Shown piece after piece: positions 46,485-58,593 of a stretch of DNA of 64,000 nucleotides. Position 1 is the stretch's first letter. Each line of letters starts with the position of its first letter. The translations under genes were made by a program, and so were the position numbers. The notes under the pieces were generated by a model, which saw only the letters and a program-made list of their open reading frames with translations, was not told the DNA's origin and searched no databases. Source of the DNA: Chrysoporthe austroafricana (taxonomy: Eukaryota; Ascomycota; Sordariomycetes; Diaporthales; Cryphonectriaceae); the NCBI GenBank assembly GCA_001051155.2, contig JYIP02000001.1, positions 1,550,001 through 1,614,000 of the forward strand. Direction: 5' to 3'.

Positions 46485-49427
46485 CGGGGTAGGTGATGCT
46501 TAGAGCGCCTTCTTCTTTAGAATGATAGTGAAGAGTAAAGACTGCATAGCAGGCAATACCTCGTACTCCTGAACTGAGGGGGCTAGACTTTGCTTGATAC
46601 GTGGGCACATGAAATTGTGCGTGGTGATGAAGATGGAGCAGTCGACTGTTCAAGAGGATTCAAGGTGGGTGAGCATGGAAAGAGAGGGATACCAACGACG
46701 GGACCCACGCCGGGGAACGAACAGGCTGATCAACTTGATCGATCAGTCATGGAAGAGAATCAGAAGCACGCAGAAGGGGAGGGAAGAATACTTAAGAGGC
46801 AGCGGGGGAGGAACTTTATCTACCACGAACTTCCGCGGCCAGGGCCTTGCATGAGCCCGCCCACGCACGACGCATCTGGGCCCCATCTCTGACGGCGAGG
46901 CGGGAATCCTCTGGATAGAGTCATCGGCTGCGGCCAGCGGGCACTCCTACGTCTTTCGACGCAGCGAAGGGCGCCGACCACCCCACCACCTTCCCCGGAC
47001 TGACACGCTGCTGTCCGACCATCGGTGGTGGAGCGGCAAGGACATGGAGGTACTATGTGGCTGTCAGCGAACGGTCAGGGTATCGAGGACGGGAATCCAT
47101 GAAGGCTAGCCCGCGTCGATACCCGGGCGTGTCGCACGACTGGGGGGCCCGTCGATGGCAGGCCGCTGCGGAAGATTCTGCTCGGGGTTGCGTATCCGCG
47201 GACTATTCCCATGGACTAGCCGCTTCGCATGCCGTGCCGTCAGCCACTCGAAGAAGCGCTCAGTAATGGTGCGAGGTGGAGACCGCATTGGGACAGCCGG
47301 ATGGGCGCATGACGTCCCGAATGCTGCTGCCGTCCGTCGGCGGGAGGGCCTGCTACCTCATCGGTCCGCGCATCGTGGTACCGACTGCACAGGCACGGGA
47401 GCAACGGGGCCCTCATGTTCTTCTGGCGCGTCCACGATGCCAGGAGGCTCTGTGTGAACGTTGCATCACATTCATAGAAAAAAAAAAAAAAAAAATCCTT
47501 GGTGGCGATGAGGCGCGGGTGCATAAGCCTGCCGGCTAATGCCCCGAGTCCCGGCGACGCATGGCGTCCATCGTTCCGATCGCGGGGGCACTGCACCGGC
47601 TCCGGCCATTTGGTCATCGCTGGGGATCTGATTGGCCGCGGGGTTCGGTAGGACCACGCTCTGCATCACAGCCTCAGCCATCCATTCTGGGGAAAATAGT
47701 CGTAGGCAGAGAGACGTGTGCGTCCCGGCTCTACGGCATATGGGTACCCTCGAAAAGGACCGAGCGTGTCGTTGTGGAGGTCGCCATGCAGCTGCCCTCT
47801 CCCGCGCGCTGCATTGGGATAAGGAGAAGGGAGTGAGCCTGGCTGGTCAGGAGTGACACGCCATGCGCTTTCATGGCAGTGTGACGTCCCTCCTTGTCCC
47901 GGGACAACTGGTGCCCCGAGGCTGTGGATGAGATGAGGCATGCGTGTTTGCTTGTCATCCGCACCCCGGCGTAGTGTTGTGCCCAAGTACCGTCCGCTCG
48001 GACGAGATCTGTTGGCTAGTAGATCTTCATACGTCTAAAGCTACCAGCCACGCTGAAGCCAGAAGCGTGAAGACCCCACGACGCGAGACCGATTATCCCA
48101 CAATCAACTGTCCCATAGGGAGAAGGTGTATCATCCCGCATCTGAGATGGCGATATCCCGCAGAGACAGGAGAATGGTAGCTCATGGTCCTCCAGACAGC
48201 GCCGCCCACGACGAGGAGATCTTAATGACCAGATCTCTCCCAAAGCAGGCATCCTACCGTCCCCGTCCTAATTTCTGCCTCCTCCGGGTCTCATCGGGCG
48301 AGGCCCCCGGGCGTCCGGTCACCTCACACCGGGAGCTCATTCCGTGTAGCGCAACAAGACAACCGAATCCCCCGCGTCACATCCGTAGTGTCTCGAGTAC
48401 AGCCCTCTCGTAGTGATGTTTGCTCCTAGCGTGACATCCTAGCACGTTCCAGGACAAAAACAGCACGTCTCTTGTCTGCTTGGATGTCCTCAGACAAGAA
48501 TACATCGGGCGGGACGTGGTTTCACTGAGGATTTGAGGACGAGTAGGACAGCTATAAGGCGGTACCATCTTCAAGTTCATCTTAGCCCCTCATGGCTCTG
48601 AGGTCGGCACTGCTGTATACGTCAGCACCCCTAGTAGTTCTCAAAGTCTCTCATGCATGGTCCAGGACAAGATCAGTGCCTCAAAAACGATTCTTCAATT
48701 TCCCTTTCATCGTCCATATGTGCAGGTATCTCTAAGTACGGTAGCGTAACAATCAATTGTCCTCTGTAAAGAAAGCGCAAGCAAGTCGGCAGAAAGAAAC
48801 AAAAGCCTCCCATCCCATCTTTCCAGCAGCTTAGCCGGGATAATCAGCACTACTCAGAAAAGAAGCAAATTATCAAAAAACGTCAAGGATAACAACTGTG
48901 ACAGCCAAAGGACACGAAAATCAGCATCACCGCTTCCTACAAGCCCCAGTCTCCCTTCTGGCCCCTCAAGACAATATAATCGCAAGTTAGGTGATATCAC
49001 TGGAGGGACGCTGCCAGCCGTAATGTCATTGTCGGAAAAATAGCAGCAGCAGCAGCAGCAGCAGTAGCAGCAGCGCTAATGGCGATGGCTGCTTGGAAAT
49101 CAAATGGGTAATCGTTCGTAAATATGGGTATGATATCGAGAAACTTGAGGTTGCGGTAATCATTGGAAAATGGGTATTGTAAGAAGTTTCGAAGAGGACC
49201 TGGCGCCGCACGGAGGCTGTGGCCTGGCATAGTTGTTTGTGTCACGTTCAAAGTCGAAGAGAATGGTATGATGGCTCCTCCGCAATTCGCCCGGTAGTGG
49301 TCCCCCGAGAGACACGTCAAAGCCGTGGCGGCACAGAAGCCGGTCTTAAGAAGGTTCCGAAGCTCTTGATCCCAAATCGAGGAGGACAAGTGCTGCCGCG
49401 CACCTCACAACCACGCACGACGCGCAA
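46485..49427. other. 2.9-kb region without a supported gene
   Basis: Carries the MFS promoter on the left, an A run (47478-47495) and a CAG-type repeat (49042-49074). Overlapping frames on both strands lack motifs. Confidence 0.45.
49042..49074. repeat. GCA trinucleotide repeat
   Basis: AGCAGCAGC... with one AGT interruption, 33 bp, about 350 bp downstream of the disordered-protein gene. Encodes nothing supported. Confidence 0.9.
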
Positions 49428-50585
49428 CTAACGCGAGGGTGCGGCGTCGATAGGACTCGTAGGGTGGCTCTTCACGCCACTGAAATCGCCCGACCCCGTC
49501 TTCCGCAGTGCCTGGGTCATCGTCTCCACATTGACCTCGCCAGGGATGCCCATGGGTGGTATGGGTGGAGACATGGACAGATTCGTCGACACAGGACTCC
49601 CGAGGGGTTTCCTGCTGGGCGAAGTCTCGATACCCCTCAGCGAGGCGGACTTGCTGTTCGGCGGCGAGGTGCCTACTCCGCCGGTGGTCGAGGAGACAGG
49701 CGAGCGGATCGGGGATGGGGATCGATGATCCAGACCGCCCATGGAGGAGATGCTCGTGAGACCTGCGAGGTGCATCGATTCTCGTGAGCCCGCCAGTCCT
49801 GCGTGGCCCTGGTGCTCCGCCTGTACGACGTCTGCGAAGCTAATGAAGCTTAGGCGGCGCACATCAGCGCTGTTCTCGAGGCTTCCGTAGTTGCTGCCCG
49901 AGTCCGTCTGGTCTGGCCTGAAATCGGCCGCAGAAAGGCTAGCGGCGAGGTCATCCTGCCAGCTGGTTGAGGTGCTGTCAGGGACGCCTGCGACGTTGAC
50001 CGCAACAGCAGCAGGCTGGTGGTGTGCGTGTGTGATAATCTCAACGGAGTCAGGATCGAGATGGTCGTCGGTGATCGCCTCGGAGGAGGCATCAAGGACG
50101 GGCGGGACGTGATCTTCGGTTATGATATGGCTCGGAATGGCGGGCGAGTTCGGAATCAGTACAGCCTCCTGGACGTCGCGCTCGAAGATCTGACTGCCGG
50201 CTGGCGAGGACAGCCTTGGTGACGAAGAAGAGACACCGCGGCTCGGCGACGAAGGCATGCCCGGGACAGGGCTGTGGGTTCGGATGGGTGACGTTGTCGA
50301 TCTCGGTTGCTTCGTGAGCTTGTTCGAGGTGGTCGCACCGGGAGCCGGATCTGACCGTGACGCTGCCTTGGCGCTTTCGTCTGCCTTCTTCTTGCCGATT
50401 CCGAAGAGTCCTCGCATCTTGTTCTTCTTTGTGGGTTCGTCAGCCCCTGGTTCGGAACCTGGTCCAGTTGATTTTCCTCGTACCTTATCACCCTTCTGTG
50501 TCGGAGTGAGCTCGAACGGCTCTGCTAATGCGGGTGGCTGGGCGGAAGACCCGCTCTGCGGCGGTGCCGTACTGGCGAGACTCAT
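49428..50585 (-). CDS. Ser/Pro-rich disordered protein with conserved RRLSFISFADVV motif
   Basis: Single-exon 385-aa protein from the ATG at 50585 (MSLASTAPPQSG). The frame is open 62 codons further up, but that part is Pro/His/Thr-rich leader-like sequence. Composition is Ser/Pro/Thr-rich with little order. The N-terminal part has a basic KKNKMRGLFGIGKKKAD patch and many SP/TP sites. A compact segment, DVRRLSFISFADVVQAEH, and a C-terminal GEVNVETMTQALRKTGSGDFS look conserved; I recall the first motif from ascomycete proteins of unknown function. RRxS fits a PKA-type phosphorylation site. Possible regulatory or scaffold protein; function not predicted. Confidence 0.65.
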   Translation of the reverse strand: MSLASTAPPQSGSSAQPPALAEPFELTPTQKGDKVRGKSTGPGSEPGADEPTKKNKMRGLFGIGKKKADESAKAASRSDPAPGATTSNKLTKQPRSTTSPIRTHSPVPGMPSSPSRGVSSSSPRLSSPAGSQIFERDVQEAVLIPNSPAIPSHIITEDHVPPVLDASSEAITDDHLDPDSVEIITHAHHQPAAVAVNVAGVPDSTSTSWQDDLAASLSAADFRPDQTDSGSNYGSLENSADVRRLSFISFADVVQAEHQGHAGLAGSRESMHLAGLTSISSMGGLDHRSPSPIRSPVSSTTGGVGTSPPNSKSASLRGIETSPSRKPLGSPVSTNLSMSPPIPPMGIPGEVNVETMTQALRKTGSGDFSGVKSHPTSPIDAAPSR

Positions 50586-53500
50586 CGTGGAAGTGTGTGT
50601 GAGAGTGTGCGTGTTGGTGTGTGTGTGATGATACGGAATGCGGTGGTTTCTTGGGTCGTCGGGAGATCGCCTTGGTGGTGAGATTCCCGGGAAGCCGGAC
50701 GAAGGTGGGATTGATGTCTTAGCCCTAGGAACTAGTAGCTCGACCGGTGGGGAACCTGCGAGACACAGCAAATATATGTTAACGAGGTTTGTCTCCTGAG
50801 GACCCCAACGATGCCGTCACGATTCCCGTATCCGGTCTGCACAGTGCGGCAGGTGGAGTGACAGGGTCGACAAGTGATGGAGAGATTGGGATGCGATGAT
50901 CTGGAAAAACAGAACGGGTCACGAGCGGCGGGATCTCGCGGGTCGCCGGTGCTGGGAGAAGTGGGAACCCGGATGCGACAAATAACAAAAACATCGTCCT
51001 CTTGATCACACCTACCTCAACAGGTAGCCTCGTTCTGGGCCTTAATCCACTTTGGCCGGTCGCGAACCACGAGGCGCGGCGGGAGCGTGCTATGGCCTCG
51101 ACGTCTGGTCAGGTCGGGGTGCGAAATGGGTCCGGCAACCGCTGACGAGGGCTCGCAGCAGACCAGAGGAGCTGCAGGAGATATGCACGGCCGGGGCTAG
51201 TTGCGCTGTGTGCAGCGCAGCAGGACTGTCCGTGATGTCCGAGGTCGTCCTTTCTCGCGGGACTGGAGGTCGTCTGTTGCGCCTGGCCGCAGATATGTAT
51301 GGTGGTCTGCCGGGGTGACCTCGGGCGCCCCGTTCTGAGATGATAAGAAGAAAATTTTGCAGCTGCCTTCGTGATACAGAGTGCCGTATGCGGGTGGCAC
51401 CAGGCTGCAGAAGGACAAGATCTTGCAGTTGCATGCGAGGCTTCCAAGGCGCAGCACCAGTACCACTTAGCAACGATCGATAGCTGGCTGGCTGACTGAC
51501 TGACTGACTGGGGGAGTGGGACCTGACAGATATTGTGGGAACGGTGGAAAGCTGACGATGGCGGGAGAAAGCTCTGGTGGATTTTTACGTGGCCTTGGAC
51601 GGGGGGGGGTTGGAAAGAGGGGTCGCCAAGGCACAAGCCAAGGCAAGGAACAGGTCAGGCCCCTGAGAGGCGCTGGAGGGAAACGTGGAGGGGGCCTGGC
51701 GGCATAAGGTTGGAGGACGGCCTGAAGATCCACGTTACGATGACGAGGCGGGACGGCCGACCCCCAAACTTGTTTTGTGTGATGACAACAGAATCTTATT
51801 GACCAGGAGCACCCAACACCTGACCGACCCAAACAAGGAAGAGCCTGAGCGGTGGGAGGATTAAAGATGGTGGAAAGCAGGAAGAAGAGAGGACACTGTA
51901 CTATGTAGTGCAGTGCAGAGCAGGTGGCCTGTCCGTCAGCCGCCCATCTGTTGTTGCGGTACATACTCGGTACTGTGGTATGTTGCCTGAATTCCAGTAG
52001 ATTGCTACCCCCTCTGCGACTGCTTCACGCAGCAGCCCGTCGCCTCCTGTAGGCTGGCTTTACGAGGGTTTGCGCCGGGGGACAGCATGGACCGGTAGCC
52101 GCCAGAGGGGGGTGCGGGTGAGGTGGGATGCCAAAGTGCCGTTGCAGCAGGATCTGAGGCAGGCGATCCGCCGTCAGGTGAGGCAACCCCGAGTTCGTGA
52201 CGATGACGATGCTGGCCGCGAGCGGCAAGGTTCCTCGCCAATCTGCCGAGACCGACCCTACTGACTGGCCCCGTCCACCCCCGTCGTCACCCACCTCCTC
52301 TCTCGAGCTTGTACTTTTCCCTCTCAACGGGTCGTTCTACAAAAAGAGCAGTGCTGCGTGCTGCATGAACCGGACCTAGGCTGGGCAGCGCGGCGCGGTG
52401 TCTCGCATAAGGAGATCAGCCGCAGATTTCAGGACCGGGCCCTAAGTGCGCCTCGTCATTCCTCCGCCGTTCTCTCCATGCATCACCCGTCTCGGCAAAA
52501 ATAGAAAACTCGATAGCTGCTTGGAGAACCAAGGCTGCCTCTGCACCACCGCGCCGCAGGGCACAGCCTTTGGGAGGGGTTGTCCCTAATCTCCCAGTCG
52601 TTATATTAGCCCTCAGCCACATCTGCATACTACATACTACTGGCTAAGTACGAGTGCTGGCCGGGCCCTGCACGCGTCCAGCCAGGCAGCTCGATTTGGT
52701 GCCTGACCGTGGCCGACGTCAGGCACACAGCGGAGTCCTGTAGGAGCGATCCGGACCCCCATCTTTTTCTATTAGCAAACCGGCCTCAAGGAACAATGCG
52801 ACCTCCGCTTGGGGGCCTTACGGCACAACGCCTAGGCGTGCAGACCCAAGCGATGTCTGTTGGGTATGGCACAAGGCACAAGTTCGGGGCAATACGGGTG
52901 GATATCATGTAGTAGCCGCCGACCAAGGCCCTCGTGGCTCCCGCGGCATTTCAGCGCAGGTGGGGGTCAAGAAGCTGAGGTCACAGCGGCCTATCGTCGA
53001 CCCGCACAGCCGCGTGTCTATCTATGTGTATGTGTGTATGTGGTGGGAATGCCAAGCACCTCGGAGTCGGCCACCGCGAGACATTGCCTCCCAATAGATC
53101 AAGTGTTGTACAACGCCTGACGTCTCAGCAGCATGCACCCATCACCAGTGCGAAGACAACCGCTCCCGCGATCTTCTCGCCCTCGCATCGCCTTGGTCGC
53201 TGCCGCTATCTCGAGGGAAGTGCGTAGGCGGGATGCCCAGCCTAACTTTAATGCGCACCGGCGACCTTTCCGCCAGTGGGCCCTTTGATCGTCAGGGTCA
53301 TCATAGAACTCGTGGGCGAGGCGAGTCTATACAAGCCTGAAGTTCTCTCTAGTCTCGGCTCCCGGAAGCCCTGGGCTGTCGGGCTGACCGAGACGATGTC
53401 TTCGCCCCGGCGTCTCGGCTCGCTCCGAGCTAGAAAATAGGAAGAGCCGAACATATCGGTCGCGCTCAAGCCTAGTCTCACATAATCACGACTTGTATGC

Positions 53501-54366
53501 GCCGTACCCGAGACGCTCCGGCATGTGACCAGAATCAAGGACTAGTACATGCGCACATAGGGTGAAACTAAAGAAGTTGAGCGATCAAGAACAATCCATT
53601 ACATGACCCGACCTTGGTGAATTCCTCATCTCCATTCCACCAGCCCCAAACATGCCACCCCCGTGTTCCCAGTCCCAGACCACGGTTGACGTCCATTTTA
53701 ATCAACAGAGCACAAAAAGACGGAGTACACATGCCGCTGGGGAACAGCTGCCTCAGGGCCTGAGTCAGTACTCAAGCTCGTCATAAGCATCCTTTCACCC
53801 TTCCCCCTCCCGGCCCTCGCTATCTGATCGGAGACCACTATGATACCGACCACGCACAAGATCGTTACTTGATGAAAGCCGCAAAGGAGCATACAGAATC
53901 CAGTAAGTGCATACGCAAAGCATTCAACACACCCCGCCGTCGCCATCCGCCCGCCAGAACCATATAAGTCAAATCTACTGATCCACCAATTGCCGAAGCT
54001 CAAGAGATGACATGGGGCAGCCTCATAGGCCATTGCTTCCGTCCGAGTAATGTCGTTATACATCGGAAGTATGCCGTGAAGTGAATTGAAGTGAAACGAA
54101 GCGAAGGAAGGCTGTTCCAAACAAAATAACCAAGGAGGTATCTTGCGTGCAAGAGGAGCCACAGGCCGCGACGCCGGAACGCCGTAAACACCTTCCCCTG
54201 TAAAGCAATCCCTCTGGGTATACGAAAAGTTGTCATCAGGCAGTCAAGGGCAACATACGTCCACTGCGATCTTCGATCCGCCGACTGGTAGCGATGCAGC
54301 ATCGTTGTGTCCGAGCTTGTCGTCGGCAGCGAAGAGAAACATCAGCTGGTCGTCCTACCGGAAGCT
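50586..54366. other. 3.8-kb region without a supported gene
   Basis: GC-rich with CT and G runs. A GACT repeat lies at 51492-51510. Frames up to 175 codons (minus, 51109-51636) look like chance. The left end holds the promoter and leader of the disordered protein, including a Thr/His-encoding GTGT repeat near 50595-50630. Confidence 0.4.
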
Positions 54367-55746
54367 CTACTTCCGCAACACAGCATCGTAGAAGCTCGCC
54401 ACGCCGCTGATGAAGGCGCCAGTGAGGACGCCTTTCCATCCGCCATAGATAGCCGAGTTGATGCGGGCCACAGACACAGGGTCGACCCAGCCGCCAAAGG
54501 TGGCGCCCTGCTGGTAAATTACATATGTGAGGACACCTTTGGCAATGCTGAACGTCAACGAGTCAATGACAACGTCGGACTGGCCGGACCTGCGGCGGCT
54601 GCTACTCTGGTGCGCAGCCGACAGGTTGAAATAAAACCCGAAGATTGCGGGAAGGATGGTGCTAGTGGCGGCCCAGAGCAGTGCAGGGTTCCAGAACGAG
54701 CTCGTCAGCAGCAGGAACATGTCCGGTATTTCGACCGCGTAGTCCGGAGTCCCGATGGCCCCAATCGCGGGGATGGTGAACGCGTAGCGATCGGCCAGAA
54801 TCTCCTTGCGCAGATAGTACAGCTCGAACGCGCTGATGCAGAACAGGATCGAGTTCACGGTGGACAGGGCTTCGCGCGTGTTGTATGTGGCTTCCTTGAT
54901 TCCCGACTCCTCGTACAGGGTCGAGACGCGTTCCCGCAGCGCGACAGTGCGCTCGTCGACGACGCGCGCGACGTCGGCCGGCGAGGCGGGCAGCGGAATG
55001 CGCCGAGCAAGCGCCATCGGGCCCGGCGTAGCAGTGGCGGAGGGGAGCTCGGAGTCATCGCTGAAGCGATCAAACTGTCAGCGCGTGTCGCTTGTTATAG
55101 TGCGCGACGCGACTGCGCGCGAAAACAAACGGAGGGCTGGACTTACTCGGCATGGACGGCAAGGGTTTGTTCGGTGACCTTGGGATGCTCGGCAGCCTTA
55201 GCCGTGTTTCTCCGCTTCTTGGGCTCACCAGCTGGCGCTTCCCTCTTGACGGGCGAGCCTATTGCGCGAGCGCGTGACTGGTAGTACGGCGCAGCCTTGG
55301 GATTGCTGCCATACTGGTTCTGGTGCTCGGCGAGATAGTCGTCGAGCGCGACCTCGAGGTCGCTCTTCTTTAGACCATCGGTCCTGATGCGTCAAGACGC
55401 GTTAGCTAAGGGGCCGATTGCAGAGCGGTTCGCAAGGAGACCAAGAAAGATGTGCGCACGGCTGAAAGACGCGTGCTCCGTCGGCACAGTGCGGACTCGC
55501 GGTTGGTGTTGTCGCAATGTGACGACGCGACGAGGTCACGACGCAGAGAGGCTACGGTTGCTATCGCGTCATGGCGGGTATGGCTGCCCTTCTCATCGCG
55601 ATATCTCTGGAAAGTTGCCACGAGAACAAAGAACTTCAGAACAGCAAAGAAAATTGCACATACTCTTTGAAGTTGACAGCCTCAGCCAGTTCAAGCAGGG
55701 TAGACTTGCGCTGACCCCGCAGGAAGCTATTCGTGGAGCTCGACAT
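54367..55746 (-). CDS. SAP-like N-terminus with C-terminal multi-pass membrane domain
   Basis: Exons 55746-55664, 55383-55147 and 55060-54367; introns of 280 and 86 bp, both phase 2; 337 aa. Residues 15-50 (STLLELAEAVNFK..DGLKKSDLEVALDDYL) have the helix-turn-helix pattern of SAP-type DNA-binding motifs. A charged, Lys/Arg-rich linker follows (KREAPAGEPKKRRNTAKAAEH, NLS-like), then DDDSELPS. The C-terminal half holds four likely membrane segments (around residues 175-195, 215-250, 275-295 and 310-330). DNA-binding plus membrane layout recalls inner-nuclear-membrane LEM/Heh proteins, but without a MAN1 domain; that role is an inference. Family otherwise unrecognised. Confidence 0.7.
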
Positions 55747-56489
55747 GATGATGTCAGTGTCAGGTGTGTGCTGTCAGTGTGACTTGGAGGGTATTTCTAT
55801 GGTCGCGTAGATGATGCGGTCAATCTGAGATGCTCTTGGGGCTGGAGTGGCAGTGTAGCAAAACCATGTGTGGTGATACTGTAGATAGCATCAAGCAAGA
55901 CGGGACGGGGGTTCGGGGTGCGGGCGGGAGTATGTGAGCAGCGAGCCGTGTTTATTGTTGATCTGGGGGTGGATACTAGTACAGAGTAGGCGTGTTGTTC
56001 TGCGGGCTGCTCCGCAGGGTGCAAGTGCTGGGTGGGCTGGGTGGGTCTGGCAGAGGAGCTTGGGCCAGGGGGTACCGCGGGACTTATACTCTTGCACACC
56101 ACCTTGTGCCCATCTCATCTCTCTCATCTCTCATCACCTCGAGGAAAATGGCCTAGGCTGGATCTACACCTCTTAGTTTAATGAAATGCCAAGGATCGGC
56201 ATCAACAGCAGCGGCAGCCTCCTGAGGTCATCTTTTTTCTGTCTTCCCAAGATGGTTGCAGCCAGCGTTTGTCTCAACTGCCCCTCCAATTGGCCCAAAC
56301 GCATCTGGTTAGGCTTAACCGCTGCCCATGTGCTAGGGAATAGCTGGTGGCAATTCTCGCTGGAGAGTCCCAACGACCAAGGGACAATATGTGACGCCGA
56401 ACCTCTCGAGGTTGAGGTGTGGAGTCTTTTCCCAACCAAGATCAAAACTCCATATATGCAAATGTCCACACATCCTACATTTTAATTAC
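55747..56489. other. Promoter/3' spacer
   Basis: Separates the P450 stop from the SAP-like gene start (both minus). No gene. Confidence 0.45.
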
Positions 56490-58593
56490 CTAAGCATCCA
56501 CCAGTCCGACAAACCTCTCCTCCCCCCTCCTGACCAGTCTGACCGGTACCTTCAGCTGCCCGTGCAGCTTCAGCGTTAACAACGAGCTGGCCTGCCTGAT
56601 CGTCTCCCTCGACTTCTTCCGCGCCTTCTCATACAGAGAGCTCTTCTCTTCTCCTCCCATCTTCTCCACCTCCTCGTCCGAGGCCCACTCGTCCACCGCC
56701 AACTCGACACTGTACCTCTGAAACAACACCGCCAGTGCGGCCACCATTTCGACCTGCGCGATGCGCCTGCCCAGACACGACCTCGCGCCGTCACTGAACG
56801 GGATGAAGGACCCGCGCACCGGTCTGTACAGCTGCGCGCTGGTATCAGGGCCCTTGAACCCACCAAAGTCCTCCTCCTCCTCCTCCTCCGCCGCGGCCTC
56901 GGCCTTCGTGTTTAGTGACGGCCTATACCACCTTTCGGGCACGAACTCGTCCAGATCATCCTTCCCGCCGGCCTTGCCCGGCTTGGTCGGCCAGTATCGC
57001 GGATTCCGCTGCGCCCCAACGCTATTCAGTATGATCGTCGCGCCCTGCGGCACGACATGCCGTCGTCCCTCGAGGGCAATGCTCTGGGCTGGCCCATTGG
57101 GCTCCTTGGGGATATCAACGACGGACGGCGTCAGCCGGAGGACCTCGTTCATGCACGCCGCGACGTTGCTCGCCATCAGCGCGTTGATGTTGCGCTCATA
57201 CTCCCACTCCAGCGGGTCGCTATCCCTGCCCAGTAATTGATCGACGTCCGCCTGTAGGGCGCGCTGCGCCGCCGGGTTGTTGGCAAGCTCGATGAGGGTA
57301 AAGTGCAGCGTGTTCGCGGTGGTCTCGTGCCCTGCGACGAGGATGACGAAGGAGTTGCCGAAGATGTCGGAATCCGAGAGCGGTGAACCGTCGCCACCTT
57401 TGCCCTGCCCAGCCTTCTTCTGACCCCGCCTACCGTATTTTGCGCGGACCATCTGGCCCATGATGTCCATGCCTCTATCCTCCTGGTCATCGTTCTCACG
57501 CTGCGCGTCCTCGATCTTGTCATGCAAAAACTCCTGCATGTATTTCTCGTAGTTCCAGCGCGCAATCGAGGCAGACCGCGCCGCTTGGAAGGGAAGAGCC
57601 CTCAGAAGCCAAGGTGGCAGGATGAGGAGCAGCAGGATCCTCTCCAATACTGTGGCCAGCGAGTCCGCAAAGGTCATCGAGTGGCCCTTCGGCGGCTCGT
57701 GGCTAGCGTATTGCTTGCTCCTCTCGTCCATATCCGCGGGCATCTTCTGGCCCGGCCAGAGCAGGCGCAGCCCGAAACCCACATGCGCGATGATGTTCAG
57801 GGCGAGCGTCATCGTGTCGTGCTCCAACGTATTAATCGTGCCGCTGCTCGCCCTCTCCCGCTGTCCCCCCTCAACAGCGGTGCCCATCCAGTGCGCGATC
57901 ATCCCCTGCGTCTGCTTGACCGACTCGGCGAAGATGTGGGCGGCGTTCCGCTCATTGAAACTCGCCGAGACGCCCTTGCGATGCATTCTCCACTCCGCGC
58001 CCTCGGTGGATATCATATTCCTTCCGAAGATGGCCAGCAGCTCATAGTTGGAGGTCTGCTTCGGGAAGGCCTCGCGTCGGGAGGTGACCTGGTGGATTGC
58101 CTCCGGGTCGCAGGTGTACAGGATGATCCCCCGCGGGGAGACGACCAGGAAGGTGTCGCCATGGCGGTCCCATGGGCCGCGCAGGTAGCGGAAGGACCAG
58201 TCGGGCTGCAGGATGCTGGAAGGGCGATAGTGTCAGTACACATGCACTCCTAGGCGCGGCGTCGGGAAGTGCAGGACAGCGGAAGCAGGCAGTTGGACGT
58301 ACTCGAGCCATTGATCCCACCAGGCCTTCGGCAGGAGTTTGATGAGTGGTGTCCATAATTTCGACAACACTTGCCACAGGAAGCTGAACGGCGACACGGC
58401 TGTGCACCCGGTGTTAGCACGACATCCTCTGCTCCCCCGTGCATGCGAGACCTCTCTACTTACGCACTACAACATACGGGAGTCCTGACCGCCGCGCAGC
58501 AGCCAGATTCGACCGCAGCCCCTGTATGAGGTAAAATGCGATATAAGCGACCGCACTTCCCAGCAGGAGGAAGAGGGCGGAGGTCGAGGGCAT
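56490..58593 (-). CDS. Cytochrome P450 monooxygenase (long form)
   Basis: Exons 58593-58464, 58399-58303 and 58215-56490; introns of 64 and 87 bp; 650 aa, longer than the usual 500-550. The N-terminal signal anchor (MPSTSALFLLLGSAVAYIAFYLI) places it in the ER. I-helix VAGHETTANT (about residue 370), ExxR in MNEVLRLTP, and the heme-cysteine loop FSDGARSCLGRR (about residue 560) are all intact. Extra length comes from Gly/Lys-rich (KKAGQGKGGDG) and Glu-rich (AAAEEEEEED) insertions and a charged loop near the end. It needs an NADPH reductase partner. Substrate unknown; no cluster genes nearby. Confidence 0.9.

Noticed and set aside
47478..47495. Poly-A run as a possible retroposed-transcript tail
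   Set aside because: No target-site duplication or gene-like sequence beside it.
51109..51636. 175-codon minus frame
   Set aside because: Low-complexity composition, no motif, no splice support.
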